Assembly (NCBI GenBank): GCA_034687125.1
Contig: JAQGBZ010000300.1
Coordinates: 1 to 64,000, forward strand
Direction of reading: 5' to 3'
DNA length: 64,000 nt
Origin: Neelides folsomi
Lineage: Eukaryota; Arthropoda; Collembola; Neelipleona; Neelidae
Below, in pieces: positions 23,133-35,531 of this stretch; the stretch's first letter is position 1; each line of letters begins with the position of its first letter. The notes beneath the pieces were generated by a model, which was not told where the DNA came from, ran no database searches, and saw only the letters and a program-made list of their open reading frames with translations. The position numbers and the translations under genes are program-made.

Positions 23133-25118
23133 TTAAAGGGCTTTAACTTTTAATTGTTTCAACTTTGGCTGTTTCTTTTTCTTTTCTCTCTTGAGTTCTT
23201 TTTCTTCCCATCGTCGTTGTTTTTCTGGATCTTCCTCACTCAGAATTCTTTCTTTTTCCTGACGGCGTTTTTCGTCTCTTCGATTGGCAGCAGCTTCGGC
23301 CCTCGCCACGTGTGTGGCTTTCATGAAAGCTTCCTCAACTTTGGCTCTGTTTTTATCAGCTTTCATTTTCCCTTCCCGGGTCAGTCGAATTCGCTTCATT
23401 CGGTCGATGGTGTGAATGACGAAGTGAATAAGCGGTTGAACTTCTTCCACAGCTGCTTCAACATTCCGCCCGGTTGGGCTAATGGGAAGGAAAAAGGAAA
23501 AGAAAAGGGCTCGTTTGCCTTCGGCCATTTTCAAAATCCCGTCTTTACCAAGTTCACTAAAAATTAAATAAATCATATATAAATAATTAATTTATTATTA
23601 TTTTGTTTTATTTAATCAATAATCGGATTTAACAATATATATAATATGAAATATTCCAAATCAATATTCACATAACTAACTTTAAACTAAGAATTATTAA
23701 ATGTTTTATAAAATTGTCTTACGGCTCTTGAGACTTAAGCCCCGTGAACTGATCGGTGAAATGGATGGAGTCGATAATATGTGCATATTTATTGAGAATC
23801 CCAACAGTCCGAGCGTCCAAAATGGCCGAGAGAGTTTCGGAGAGTTCGGATAGGACGACATAAGAAGCGGAAAGCCCGGATTTGTCAGCCTTCTTCTCAC
23901 TGGCATAGGAAGAGAGATCGGTGAATTCCCGAGCTTTTGCACTTGCTTTCCGATTCCCAATCCAAAATACAATTGAGTCCATTTCCTCCCTGGTCATGTC
24001 CACAGAAAAACGAATATTTTCCTTTCCGCCTTTTATAGCATGGCTCAGAATGGAGACCAAATCTTGTCTTTTTAATAAACGAAGTTCCACCAACATCCCT
24101 TCGCAAACATTACGCCCACTAAAATTAATTTAAATAATATTAAAATTGATATTTAAGTTAATTTTTACACTAGATTGGTCAAAATTGATTGTTATAATTT
24201 TGATTATTAAATTGTTTGTAATTTTGATTTATAATTTTAATTAATTTGATTACCTGCACCATAACTCAAAATGAGCATCGCTTTGTTTTCTAAATTCCCT
24301 TGTTCCGTTTCCTTCTTCAGCTCGGCCGCCATCTCCAATGAGGGAGAAATTGTCTTCGAAAATTGACCAATTGAAGTCGAAGAAGGTTTGGGCGATCCAT
24401 TGATTCTTCCGCCGTCCCATCAAGTAATTGGCCATGTAAACGGCTATTCCGGTTAGCATCATCAGTTCGGAGAAATACGCTTGCCAACCGCGGTTAGGAA
24501 GTGGCACTGGAGTTATTGTTAATTTTGGTGGAGGAAGACGACTTTCTCTATGACATTGTTTAACAGAAGTTAAATAATGTTAAATATATATTTAACATTA
24601 GTGTAAAATGTTGATTGATTAAAATGTTCCTATCTACATTAAAATCATAATTAAAATTAAAAATTAAAAACCTTTCGTTTCCACTATCGTCAAAATCTTC
24701 ATCTTCAAAATCGTCTTCTTCTACGACAACTTCGTCGTCTTCTTCTGGTGGAATCTCAACGGCGTCTACTTTGATCGTCTCCTTTTCAATTTCATCATCT
24801 AACCAATTAAATAAAATCACAAATTGAACATTAAATAATTAAATGATAGATAATTAATTCTGCAGCTTATTCACATATCGGTATATTGTAAAAAATTAAA
24901 ATAAAATTAATTAAATGATTAAGTTATATTATAAATTTTAAGCTTAAATTATGTAGAAGCGAACTTTCTGCAGAGCTTTGTTTGTCTTGAGTCTTCGGCG
25001 AAGATTCGTCTTCGAAATCGTCGTCATCAAATTCGGCAAAGTCGTCCGGGTCGGAAGGTTTGGAAAAGACCAAAGACACTGAGAGGAAGATGAGGAGGAA
25101 ATGCCAATGTAATCTCAT
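23133..25118 (-). CDS. CCDC47: CCDC47, PAT complex subunit (ER membrane)
   Basis: Five minus-strand exons, 25118-24965, 24798-24672, 24547-24254, 24118-23723 and 23556-23133, give 464 residues (human 483). CCDC47 is an ER membrane protein that binds Ca2+ and works with Asterix/WDR83OS in the PAT complex, a chaperone for multipass protein insertion at the ribosome-translocon. The order is typical: signal peptide (MRLHWHFLLIFLSVSLVFS), a long Asp/Glu-rich lumenal segment (FDDDDFED, EEDDEVVVEEDDFED), a membrane helix (MMLTGIAVYMANYLMG), then the cytosolic domain with GRNVCEGML and LLKRQDLVSIL, and a Lys/Arg/Glu coiled-coil tail containing DPEKQRR and ending in VKAL. All splice phases agree. The start is head to head with the next plus-strand gene. 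Confidence 0.95.
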
Positions 25119-25482
25119 TTTAATTCCCTTAACCTATGACCCCACAATGGCCACTTAAGTTAATTATTCAAATTTACTTAACAGTTAATTAACTATCCTA
25201 ATTAATTGTCCCAACTCAAGGTATTTATAAAATGTATTGGAAAATTTTAAAAGCGAATGGGTTCTCCATTGAAATCCCCACAAGTGCTAATATGACCCCG
25301 GAGCACGATATAACATAGAGCTATTTTACAAAGTCTTATATAACCCCATAAAGGAAGTCTCTTAGGATTACCCGAATTCGGAAGGGAGCGGAGAGATCGG
25401 GGGAATTCGCATGCCCAATGACGGTGATTGTGATCGATAAAAGCATGGCGCGGGTGAGTAGTTGAAATTGTGGAGTTGAAAG
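25119..25482. promoter_or_regulatory. Short divergent promoter region
   Basis: Only 364 bp separate the start codons of CCDC47 (minus) and the four-transmembrane protein (plus). Both promoters must lie here or overlap the 5' leaders. The right half is GC-richer (25370-25480). No clear TATA pair was identified. Confidence 0.5.
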
Positions 25483-28400
25483 ATGAACAACGGCGGGTCG
25501 GGAGAGTTGTCGGGGATTTTCTCCGTCGTTTTGAACCGGAGCGGGGCCGTGAGTTGGCCCTCGTTCGGGGTCAGCGGAGGTCGAAGTTTGTGGACAAAAT
25601 ATTGTCTGCTGTGTACGGTCTGCGGGTCGGCGGCGACGATTTTGGCATCGTTTTTCCTCCTCATTGCCGCCCTGTTCCGACACTACACGACCTCCATCCA
25701 CTTCTTCGAGACCGTCCCAACTTACGTACCGGCGATACTCGTAAACCTTCTTTTTACATTCATTGACCATTACAACATTTTCTTGTTTACTTCATGTGTT
25801 TAGCAACTACGCCCAACTCAAATCAACTTTAACTTCCCTATTAAATTTATAAACCTGGGTTAAATCAACTTACGTAAATGTTATATTGTTAAGTAAACTT
25901 TAGTTGATTTAGCTTAAGTCATAAGATAATGCTTAAGTCAAGTTAAATACAAGTTAAGTCAACTTACATTTCTAGTTAGCTTAATATTATGTATTGGGGT
26001 TTTAACCTCTTGAATCTCTTTAATGTCAATCATTTCAATTATCAATCTTTGGATCCTTGTTGAATAAATATCTAATTGATATTCTATATAAGAATTACAA
26101 TATATTTATTACTTGTACAGGGTGGGCCATAAGTATCTTTCTTTTTTATACGATTGTTTATTTAAAAAAGATAGATACTTATGGCCCATCCTGTATATTG
26201 GTATTTTGATGTTTTTGTTTTAATACAATTGCAATTATGCAAATTATAAATTAGTATTTTATTCAATTTAATCATATTTCCCACTCTCACAATAATTGAT
26301 CCCATTGATGTTAATTGATCCCTTGTCAGATATTTGGATATTTCCAATATTTCATTTCACATTGCACACCTGTGCGTGTTTTAATGAAAAGGATTCGCAA
26401 GAACGAGTAATTACAAGTTAATTAAAAGTGAAGAGAAAGCGAAGAAGTGAATTTGTAGATGATAAATGCATCTTTGGAATGATAATAAAACAAGTATGAT
26501 TTTAATGGCATATCATTTTATGCTAAAATTTATGAGTTCGACCCATTTGACCTTATGACATTTTGAACCAGAATTTGAAATCGTGTCGTTTGGGTCTTTT
26601 TAGCTTTCTATATGCGGTGTGAGCACAATTGCATTTTCCTGCAAGAGGAACCGAAACATCATCTTGGTAAGAAAAACCCAAAGAATTTCGAGAATCACGA
26701 GAATGGAAATCATAATGGATTTAATAATATCTAATGTGTGTAATTGAATGGGAAATAAACAGTTGAGGATTACGGCATGTTGGAGTCTCATGAGCGCCGC
26801 TCTTTCTTCCGTCGTAAGTCGTGATTTTAATTTACATCCTTCATTTGCATTTTAACACCTCTCTTTTCATAATTCTTCTTTTGACCACTTTTGGCAAAAT
26901 GGCAAACATTTTTTAAAATGGTTTGACCCACATTAACAATAAACTATAATTAAAATTTGGCGGAGAATCGGTATTAATTTAATTTACAGTATTGATAGTT
27001 TTAATTTTAATTTCAGATTACGATTACAACGAGTTTGATTCACATGAACCGACTGCAAACTCTAAAAGAATGCGCCTTCAATCCAAGTCCTCCAATGTCC
27101 TGTACATGTTTCTCGCATCCTTTTAATATCGATGGACATGGAGCAGAACGTAAACTTTTAATTTAAATATAATTAAAATTAATTTTTAATTAAAATTAAA
27201 TAAGTTTAGTTTTGAAATGAATCGAGGTTTTTTAATGAATTTTTTTATTTAATCATTAGAGCTCCATTTCGTGTTTGAAAACACACCCGACTGCGAAGTG
27301 ATCCATGGGATTTTGTATTCTTGTCTCCGAGCCGTTTTTGCCATTTCGGTCGTGGCGGTGCTTTTGTCAATCTTTCTATGCATGCTTCTTTATCAGCTCA
27401 TTGGGTAAGGGAAAAGAGCAAAAAAGGAGGAAAAACCTCATTTTTTCAATCTAAAATTCTAATTCTCGATTTTCACATTGATCGCCATTCCGTTTCATTC
27501 CGTTTGTCCAATATGTTTCATTTACACGTTGGGAGCGAAAGGTTCTCTAATTTCATTTTTATATTCTTTCCCAATGGCAGCCACGAAAGGAAAAAAGCAT
27601 ATTGGTCGAGAATTCGGAGAATCAACTCAGATTGGACGCCGGATTTCATCGCCTGCCTCTCAAGGTGAATTCACATCATTTAATTCATTCATTCCCCACA
27701 TCTCTTTTTATTACCCCTTTAAAACTCTCATTTACTTTGGGGTTGATCTCCCTATACTTACATTTGCTACATTACAATATGTATCTTACAATATCTTACA
27801 ATTTAGGTATAACTACTATATAGTATATGTATAGTTTTTACATTTCATTTGAACTAAAACATAAATTGCATAGAGTTTAATACAATTGAAGGAATTGAGC
27901 TATTCTGATTGATGTCATTTATTTTTATTCAATGTGTGTTTTATATAAAATAATGTTTAATTATATAACAATCCTTAAGTTAATAAAAATGGATTAAGCT
28001 CAAACTACATACTTTATGATTTAGAGGTGCAGAGAAATCAAAAAATCGACTTTCAGCTTCAGTTGGAAAATCAATGGTTTTTTCTATACTTTTTCCTGTT
28101 TGGAGTTTGCATTAAATTACTATATTACTTGTATATGGTACCATTATATGGTATTATATGGCATATGGTTTTAAGCTTTGCAATTTAAACCTTTGAACTA
28201 AACCAAATGTGAGAAAAAGAATTCCTTGGAATGGGAATCTTACGAATCCTCCTATATAAATATATAATACCATACTTATAAAAATAAGTCATTATAACGA
28301 TATTTCGCATTTATTCCCATTATTAGAATTATTACCTTGCACTTGTATAATATTTATCAATTACAATATGGACTATACTGTTATACTGCATAATATGGTA

Positions 28401-29650
28401 TAGTTGATGAAAATAAGTGAACTCTATAAACTGAACTATTTTATTATTATTTGATAGCGAAAGACTGTGTTCAAGGGTAGGGAAATAAATAATTGTTAAA
28501 ACATAATGCACTTTGAAATATTACACGAAGGATTGAGTCGATTGAGTTTGCACAGGAAAGATTTGGTTTGCCATTTCGAGAGAGGAAAGATGTAACCTTT
28601 AAAAGTCACTCAGGTCTCTCAGTCTATCAAAATTGCATCAAAAGGTCAAGAAAAAGAAGTTCGGAGCTTGGAAGCTTCAACTGAATGTTAAAAGCTTCAA
28701 CTTAAAAACTCAACTTGAAAGTGAAGAGAGGAGGAATAAATTAAAAAACTTCAATTTAAAACCTCACTGTATGTATAAATGGGAAGCTGATGAGTTGATG
28801 ATGAGAAGGAAATAAAAATTAACCATAAGGCAATCAATTACTCAATGTCAAATAGAATGTCAATGAATTCAATGATCACTACAATACAATGGTTTCACAT
28901 TGACTTTGTTTGCATTCACTTTATTTGTAATTGACTTTGTATTTAATTTATTTGTAATTGACTTGATGTGTCATTTTGACTTTAATTGACATTGGATTTA
29001 AATTATGACAATATTGATAATTATGATAATTTGATGATTCGAGTTTTTAATTAATTGGTTAGGTTGGGTTAAGATTTTAATTGTATTGTTAATATTTTTA
29101 ATTGTTATTTAGACCAATGGGACGGGAACGTCCGAGTATGATGCCTCTGATGGTTTCTCCCTCTCCGTCTTTGCCTCTTGGACTTCCTCGGGCATTGAGC
29201 CGGGTCGAGGGTTGGGGTCCGCCGCCGCCCTACGAACATAATCTCGAGTTCAGCGGGGAACACATGATCCTTCCAAGACTCCGTGACCATCTTTACAACA
29301 ACAACAATCTGCTAATGCCCTCGACCTCAACTTCCCATCCATTTTCGCCCACGATCGTCGCATTGGAACCGCCAGCCTACGCCCCACGTCAAGAAATTCC
29401 CCCGCAGTCCGCTTACCAACCACAGCCGCTAAATGTTAACATTACTGAAATTAATCGTCAATTAACAACACCTTTACATAGTCAATTAACTCCTTTGAAA
29501 AAGACGGGGAAATCTCTGCCAGCTTCGCCGGTTCTGCTTGTGAGGAATCTCTTAAGGGGTTATGGCCAGTTTGGAATTAAAAATGAGAAAGTTCGGTCGC
29601 TGCCGTGTAGTCCAGCAAAACGTCCCAGACTTCCACGTCCCATTGATTAA
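25483..29650 (+). CDS. Four-transmembrane protein with PPPPY motif (TMEM255/ENTREP/Sanpodo-like)
   Basis: Seven exons, 25483-25740, 26604-26666, 26763-26813, 27017-27149, 27260-27404, 27581-27664 and 29113-29650, join in frame to 423 residues. Hydrophobic segments are CLLCTVCGSAATILASFFLL, VPAILLSICGVSTIAF, CWSLMSAALSSVITITTSLI and FAISVVAVLLSIFLCMLLY, giving four helices with both ends probably cytosolic. Between helices 3 and 4 is a lumenal loop with CTCFSH and PDCEV, a Cys spacing like the TMEM255 and ENTREP (FAM189) proteins. The long tail is Pro-rich and has PPPPYEH, a WW-domain motif expected to recruit NEDD4-type ligases, plus SLPASP and LPCSPAKRPRLPRP. I cannot separate TMEM255, ENTREP and the insect Notch regulator Sanpodo by eye. 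A palindromic MITE sits in intron 1. Confidence 0.78.
26116..26195. mobile_element. Palindromic MITE, TACAGGGTGGGCCATAAGTA ends
   Basis: This 80-bp near-perfect palindrome begins TACAGGGTGGGCCATAAG and ends with its complement (CTTATGGCCCATCCTGTA). The middle reads TTTCTTTTTTATACG and TTTAAAAAAG. TA at both ends suits a Tc1/mariner-type insertion. It lies in intron 1 of the four-transmembrane gene and has two relatives at 46.0 and 47.6 kb. Confidence 0.75.
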
Positions 29651-32600
29651 AAAATTGAAATTAAATTAACTAACTTTAAGTATAATAAAAGTCAAAATAA
29701 AAAATTAATTATAATAAAAATTAAAAAAGCCAGTTATTGTAATGGTCAACTTAGGATTAATGGTTATATTAGCTAAAGTTTAAGCGTGTTAGTTTAAAGG
29801 GTTAAGACATGAAACGTTGCAGAAATTTATGCGAGGTCGTAGGTTAAGATTTAGGTCAACAAGGGCGGATTTAATTAATGAATTTAAATTATTTAAATAT
29901 GACGAGAGTGAGTAAAAGACTTCCCGTTAGAAATTTGATTCCTTGTGGTTTGGAAAGTAGGGCCGCGAGTCGGATTTAATTAATTTAAACAACAATTTAT
30001 AAATCTCACACATTCTCATGATCAAAATAATTTCCTTGATTCTTCATACATATACAAATACATACCTGTATACTTACATACATATGTATGTTAATTAAAT
30101 ACATACACATTTGCATTATATGGATTTTTTATAATTCCTAATTAGTCACATTGTTGTTCATTTAATACTCTCTCAGGTATAATTAATCCTTAGCTCAAAT
30201 AACAGCATGGGTGAGACAGGTGTGTACCATTAAGCTCGTACATTACAACAATAACCTTAAAGTTAATATGTTAAATGAATGATCTCACGAGTCAACAATG
30301 TAAAGTGAAATACATCAATACAAGTATAGTATACATATAATATTTAAACTGTACAGATTGTGTACATAAAGGCTGTACTTCAATAAGATTAAAACTCAAG
30401 ATATCTCATATACATTGTTATTTAATCCTATTCTAATTTCTAATATTTGTACCACGGCCCGTTCTTAATATTAAAGGTTCTCAATAAAGGTATTAGAAAG
30501 TTAATATTAAAATATGACTCAAGATCTGATATCAATATACAACGAAACTCTCGTATTCATAATAACCAATATGTAAGTATACTACTAGTCATATTTACAA
30601 TATAAGATCTAACAAGATGATAATGTATAGTAGTGATATTATTTATTGTTAGTTATAATAATCATAAGCTCTAATCTGTATATAATATAGAAATTGTGTA
30701 TTAATACCGATTTGGAGTTTGTGATAGTCGAAGGATTAAAATGAAGTGGGAGAGATATACCGGTGATATGCTGTCTATACCACCTGTATCATCTTAAATG
30801 ACGGAATATTAAACTTTGTATTATATTACTTGCGAAACTTTGTTAAGTGGCTCATTGAAAATGTCATCAGCATGTCAAAAGCTTAAAAGGGAACTTTTAC
30901 TTTTTCTATTTATCCAATGTCCCTTTAATAGTTGGTCATTCAAAGGCTTCTAAATGTCTCAAAGCTCCTTTAAAACCATCAGATAAACTTAAGATAATTC
31001 CAAAGCTATTTGGTCCAATCTAAATATGTGTGAATTTTCAATATATTTAAAATCATCCCAAACTATAAGATTCCATTGATCCAACAAATATTATAAAATT
31101 GAAAACTTTCTTATTGGGATTCTTATTCTGACTCTTAATATTGAAATTGGTCCTTAATATTCTCAATATAATAATATTTGTAAATATGAGCATTTACAAA
31201 TTGTTATAATTTTTATGATTTTATTTCAAGGCTGTTTATTGGGTTTATTGGGTTTACATATAACAATATAGGAATATTTTATAAATATTGGAATTAGAGG
31301 TCCTCTCTTATAATGGATATTATTATTAGTTGTTTGTGATGTTATTAGTTCTGTAAAAGTGGGAATGGTTCAGGACATCAATCAGAGTTTTGCCATAATA
31401 GGGGGAAAGGGATGGATTCCATTGTTGGTCGACATGATGCCCAGAGTGACCCTGCAGAAGGACAAGATTTATTTCGCTCCCTATTTGTCAAATGCCAGGA
31501 GGAGCCGATTAAGGGAAATCCACTCAACGGATCCTCAACCTACATTAAATGCCTCAAGACGTCCAAACTCGCACAATCCAACACCTTTTCCCACATTCCG
31601 ATATATCACTCCTAATACAGATACCATCCCACTTACGATATATTTCAAAAATTTAGGTATACTTATATATAAGTATATTGTGCATATTTCATAAATACAC
31701 ATACTGTATATTAGTAACATATATCTAAGGACTCCTTACGCTTCTTATACAATGCTACCAACTTTTCTTACGTTAAGGACATAATGGATAAGGGAAGACC
31801 GAAAAGTAAAAAGGAAAATAAATCAAGAAATGCGTTATAGTTATATGACTTTAAAGAGCCCACAAAAGGATTTCTCTCTGGCTCAAGAATTTAGGATTTA
31901 ACAATAAAAGGTATGTCATTATGAGCCTTTATGACATGTATTGGGCCTTCCTCACAAATAAACAGCCCAAACCATTAAAATCTTTTCCTTCAAGAGCCGC
32001 CGTTTCCCATACACATGATCTTTATACGTACAAATAAGTACTTTAAAATATCTAAGTATTTTTAAAATGGCAAATTGGAAATTGAGGAAATTGACAAACC
32101 TTCAAAACGCAAATTATTAATTTATGATCAAAAGTCTAATAAAGGGATGAGTATTTTTTTAAATTATGGGCATATCATGTAAAAAGAACCAAAAAAGTAA
32201 AGATGAGAAAATAAATTAAGTGCACAGAGATTAAATTTATTGACGCTTTTTCCAATTCCTCAAATCTTCTTATGGAATTCTCAATTCTTTTTTCTTATTC
32301 ACAAATTCACTCCACACGTGTGAATAATATACACAATGTACATTTGTAGTGAAGTTAATCATAAAGTATAGTTAGGTTACTTTTAAAGTTTTAAATGACT
32401 TAAATCCTATTGGCGAATATTTGAAAAATGATAAGAAAAGTCGTAAAGATTTCAAACCCAGTGAAGATGAACTTATAAGGCGGAGAAGAAAAAACGGAAT
32501 TTCAATATAAGAACATTTTGTATCGTAAATCCTCACTATGAATTTATTTCGTGATGTGACCATAATAAGGAACATAATAAAAGCATAGAATTTAAACTAT

Positions 32601-34539
32601 AGGTATTACAATATATTGGTTATAAGATTGTGCAACATTCGTTCCATATCTAAACTAATATATTCAAAAAATGCATATTATATTTCAAATGCTAAATATA
32701 ATGCTAAATATAATTTTCGTGCTAATAATACTACATGCATATTATATAAGTAATTCTATAAGGAATTTAGGTAATGACATTGGAAATTAAAATTCAGTAA
32801 TAAAAAACATCCCTTCAATGTCTTGAGTTCTTCAGTGTCTATAAAAGTTTTTAATAAGATAATTTGTGAAGGTGTTTTATAAAAAAAGGAAATCGTGGGG
32901 GAGATGTTTGCTAAAACTGCTAAAAGCCTTTGGTAAAGGAGGAATTATTTAATGGTTGAGTAGCGAATGTTTGAAGGTGACTTCCCCCATCTTCGCCATC
33001 ATTTAAAAAAGCATGAAAAGAAATCATCAAGAACTTCATCTTCAATTCATCACCAAAAGGAAGCAAAAAGGAAGAAGCAAAGCCGAAGGAAGAGAAAAAA
33101 GTTTAAATTTTTTATTCAATCGCGTTTTTACAATTGTGATTTGGATTCTTTTCTTTCCTCAGTCCATTCACATTCACATTCAGAATTAGACATTGGAAAA
33201 TAAGTAAAAGTTTTGGAGCTTTAGCTCTGAAGTGATTTGATGACTTCAATTTTTAATTCTTTATGATCAACACTTCAAAATCTCTTTTTTTCTATTTGTG
33301 AAAATTACGCCACTTTCCTCTCTGTAAACATTTCCAAAGGGTGTAAACATTACAGTCAAATGGCACTAAACAAATGTAAATGACAGAGAGAGTCTTTTAA
33401 TTTAATAATAGAACTGAGCTCAATTTGTAATTTATTCACATGTTTGGATATGTTGAGCATTTGTTAAATTATTAATTTGGAAGTGCGTGATAAGTGAAAT
33501 GAGTTTTTATCATTTTGAGGCACAAGATGAGGGAGAATTAAAAAATTATTATACAACACGAGAAATGATGATTAGATAAGAAAAAAACTCAAAAGTCTCT
33601 CTCTCAAAAGTCTGCATGAGTAAGCAATTTTACAAACGACACCTACACACAATAAGTCCATACATATATGAAATATTTCGTACAAATCTGAATAGTACAA
33701 GAAAATTAAAAACTTCTAAACAAAAGATGAAATTCGCGATTGTATAATTTATATGAAAAAATTGTTAATTTTATGGAGTTGGTATAATTTACTTAAACTT
33801 ATCCTTATCCATGTATTTCATATACAATTATGTATTAAAGGGCTTTACATGAACTATACGAATATTGCATTATTACTGTAGTTGAGCCTTATGGTTGTGG
33901 TTTTTTTTATTTAATTACATTTAAATTCGCGATTAAGAAAGTGCGTGCGGGTGGAGAATTGAAAATTTGAATAAATTCACAATTCCCAACTCCTTGAAAG
34001 GTTTAATTTGTGACTGTTTTGTGCGGAGGACTCGTTTAACTCTATTTGGACTCAACTGACGTGTTGAGTCACAATGTAAAAAATATATTCAAACCTGATC
34101 TCTCATATACTTTATACATATTTGTACATATTAGTATATCATATACAAGTAGTATTGATTGTGAATACCAACTAAAGAAGGATTCTGCAGAACTAACTAA
34201 AATATGCATTTACAGTCTTGTAACATATTCACAGTTGCAGTTAAAGTGTATTTAATAAAAGCATTTGGATTATCGCAAATAGCGTTTTAGCATTTGAGAT
34301 CATAGAACGAGTTTATAAGCTTCTATTTAGCATTTTATATTATACAATAAGGTGTATCATAAAAGTCATATTAACTGTGAGCATTAAAAATATTTCAATA
34401 CATTTTATAACATTTGCTTTTAGTCCTTTTAGTAAGTACATATCTGTATTATAATGCGTAATATAATATCTGGTCTTATATGAGATAAATTATATTGGAA
34501 ACAAAATACTTGCGAAGAAGACATTGCGGTTAATGGTGA
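29651..34539. other. Long AT-rich intergenic stretch
   Basis: Almost five kilobases show no supported gene. A frame at 31359-31694 is somewhat GC-richer and protein-like in two frames (for example DPAEGQDLFRSLFVKCQEEP in the 31412 frame), which may be an orphan exon or an old insertion, but no splice context supports it. The Lys/Arg-rich frame at 32967-33203 looks like an A/G-rich tract. Confidence 0.4.
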
Positions 34540-35130
34540 CGTCAAAAATATTTGCATATTCCTTAAATAGCGAAGATAAGCCTTACAAAGTCACATTGCA
34601 CTTTGTATATTAAAAACATAGAGTCGACCAGTTTGGCTTTGAGGGAGAGATAGTGTTCACGAGTTGCCTTGTTAAGCAGATTTTGGGCCCTGAGCTTGCC
34701 TGGATGGGTGAACGGCGTGGCCCGCTACACCCATCAGGAAGAGCCGGGGTTCGAAGTTGGCGATGAGGGGTTCACCTTGGCGAAAGGACCAGAGCTCACC
34801 AAGAGGTGGAGCCGGGTCGGCCAGTGGCCCCTACCAGGTCAGTTGAGGACTAAATGGCAAAAGGTCTTCCCATTTCTCTCCCTCGGAGCACATAGGTGGC
34901 GGCCGCGACCATTGCACACACACGGTCATAATTAAGTATCCCCCATGGAAGCATACAAATTAGTCTAATACCAATAGCGTATACAAGACGGGGGTAAATT
35001 TCTCTCCACTGGAAACACACATAATCAATCTAATATTGATAATGTAATACGGAGTAAAGAAATGCTTGTAAATAGGTTGAGACAGACTGCAATGGGCCTC
35101 TAGGCCTGCGCGACTGTGATGGTAACATCA
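34540..35130 (+). other. Structured GC-rich island, possible noncoding RNA or transposon fragment
   Basis: The stretch 34620-34930 is far more GC-rich than its surroundings. It is dense in inverted repeats: GATGGGTG with CACCCATC around a 17-base loop near 34703-34735, GCTCACC with GGTGGAGC near 34794, GGCCTCTAGGCC near 35094, and TGTGATG-GTAA-CATCACA near 35112. Upstream lie an ATTTGCAT octamer (about 34551) and a short inverted repeat ACAAAGT/ACTTTGT. Between 34945 and 35060 two diverged copies of a unit of about 58 bp occur (TGGAAGCATACAAATTAGTC and TGGAAACACACATAATCAAT). An 88-residue frame (34669-34935) is open but not protein-like. Identity is unknown. Confidence 0.35.
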
Positions 35131-35531
35131 CAATCTCCCAATATACATACATATTAAAAACATTAACATAGTCTGTAATACAAACTCTGTATTGCAGATT
35201 CTGTATTGCAGACATTTTGCAAAAATTCTTGAATATTCAAATATGTCTTTTTATCATCTTGATGGATTCGCGGATTTGAGGGATTTGTCTTGGATGAAAT
35301 TGTGTGAAGGTGATGAGTTTGGGAATTAAGGTGTCCGCATGATGAGACGTCTCCTTTTTGGCCTCAAGGAATTTGCCGGAGGAATCAGATCTTTGTACAG
35401 AGTAAGTATATTGAGGGGGCAAGGGCCTCCCGCTCCAGCCTCATTTACAATCTTCGTCATTGTGAAATCCCCCTCATTGTTGGATCGAGTGGAGTGAGTG
35501 AGTGTGTTGTGTTGTTGGTGCGGGGCAGGAC

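Noticed and set aside
32967-33203. Basic 78-residue frame
   Set aside because: Lys/Arg content comes from A/G-rich DNA; no splice sites, homologue or promoter support it.
34669-34935. 88-residue protein in the GC-rich island
   Set aside because: Composition is driven by GC content, neighbouring frames are equally open in parts, and no start or splice context supports it.
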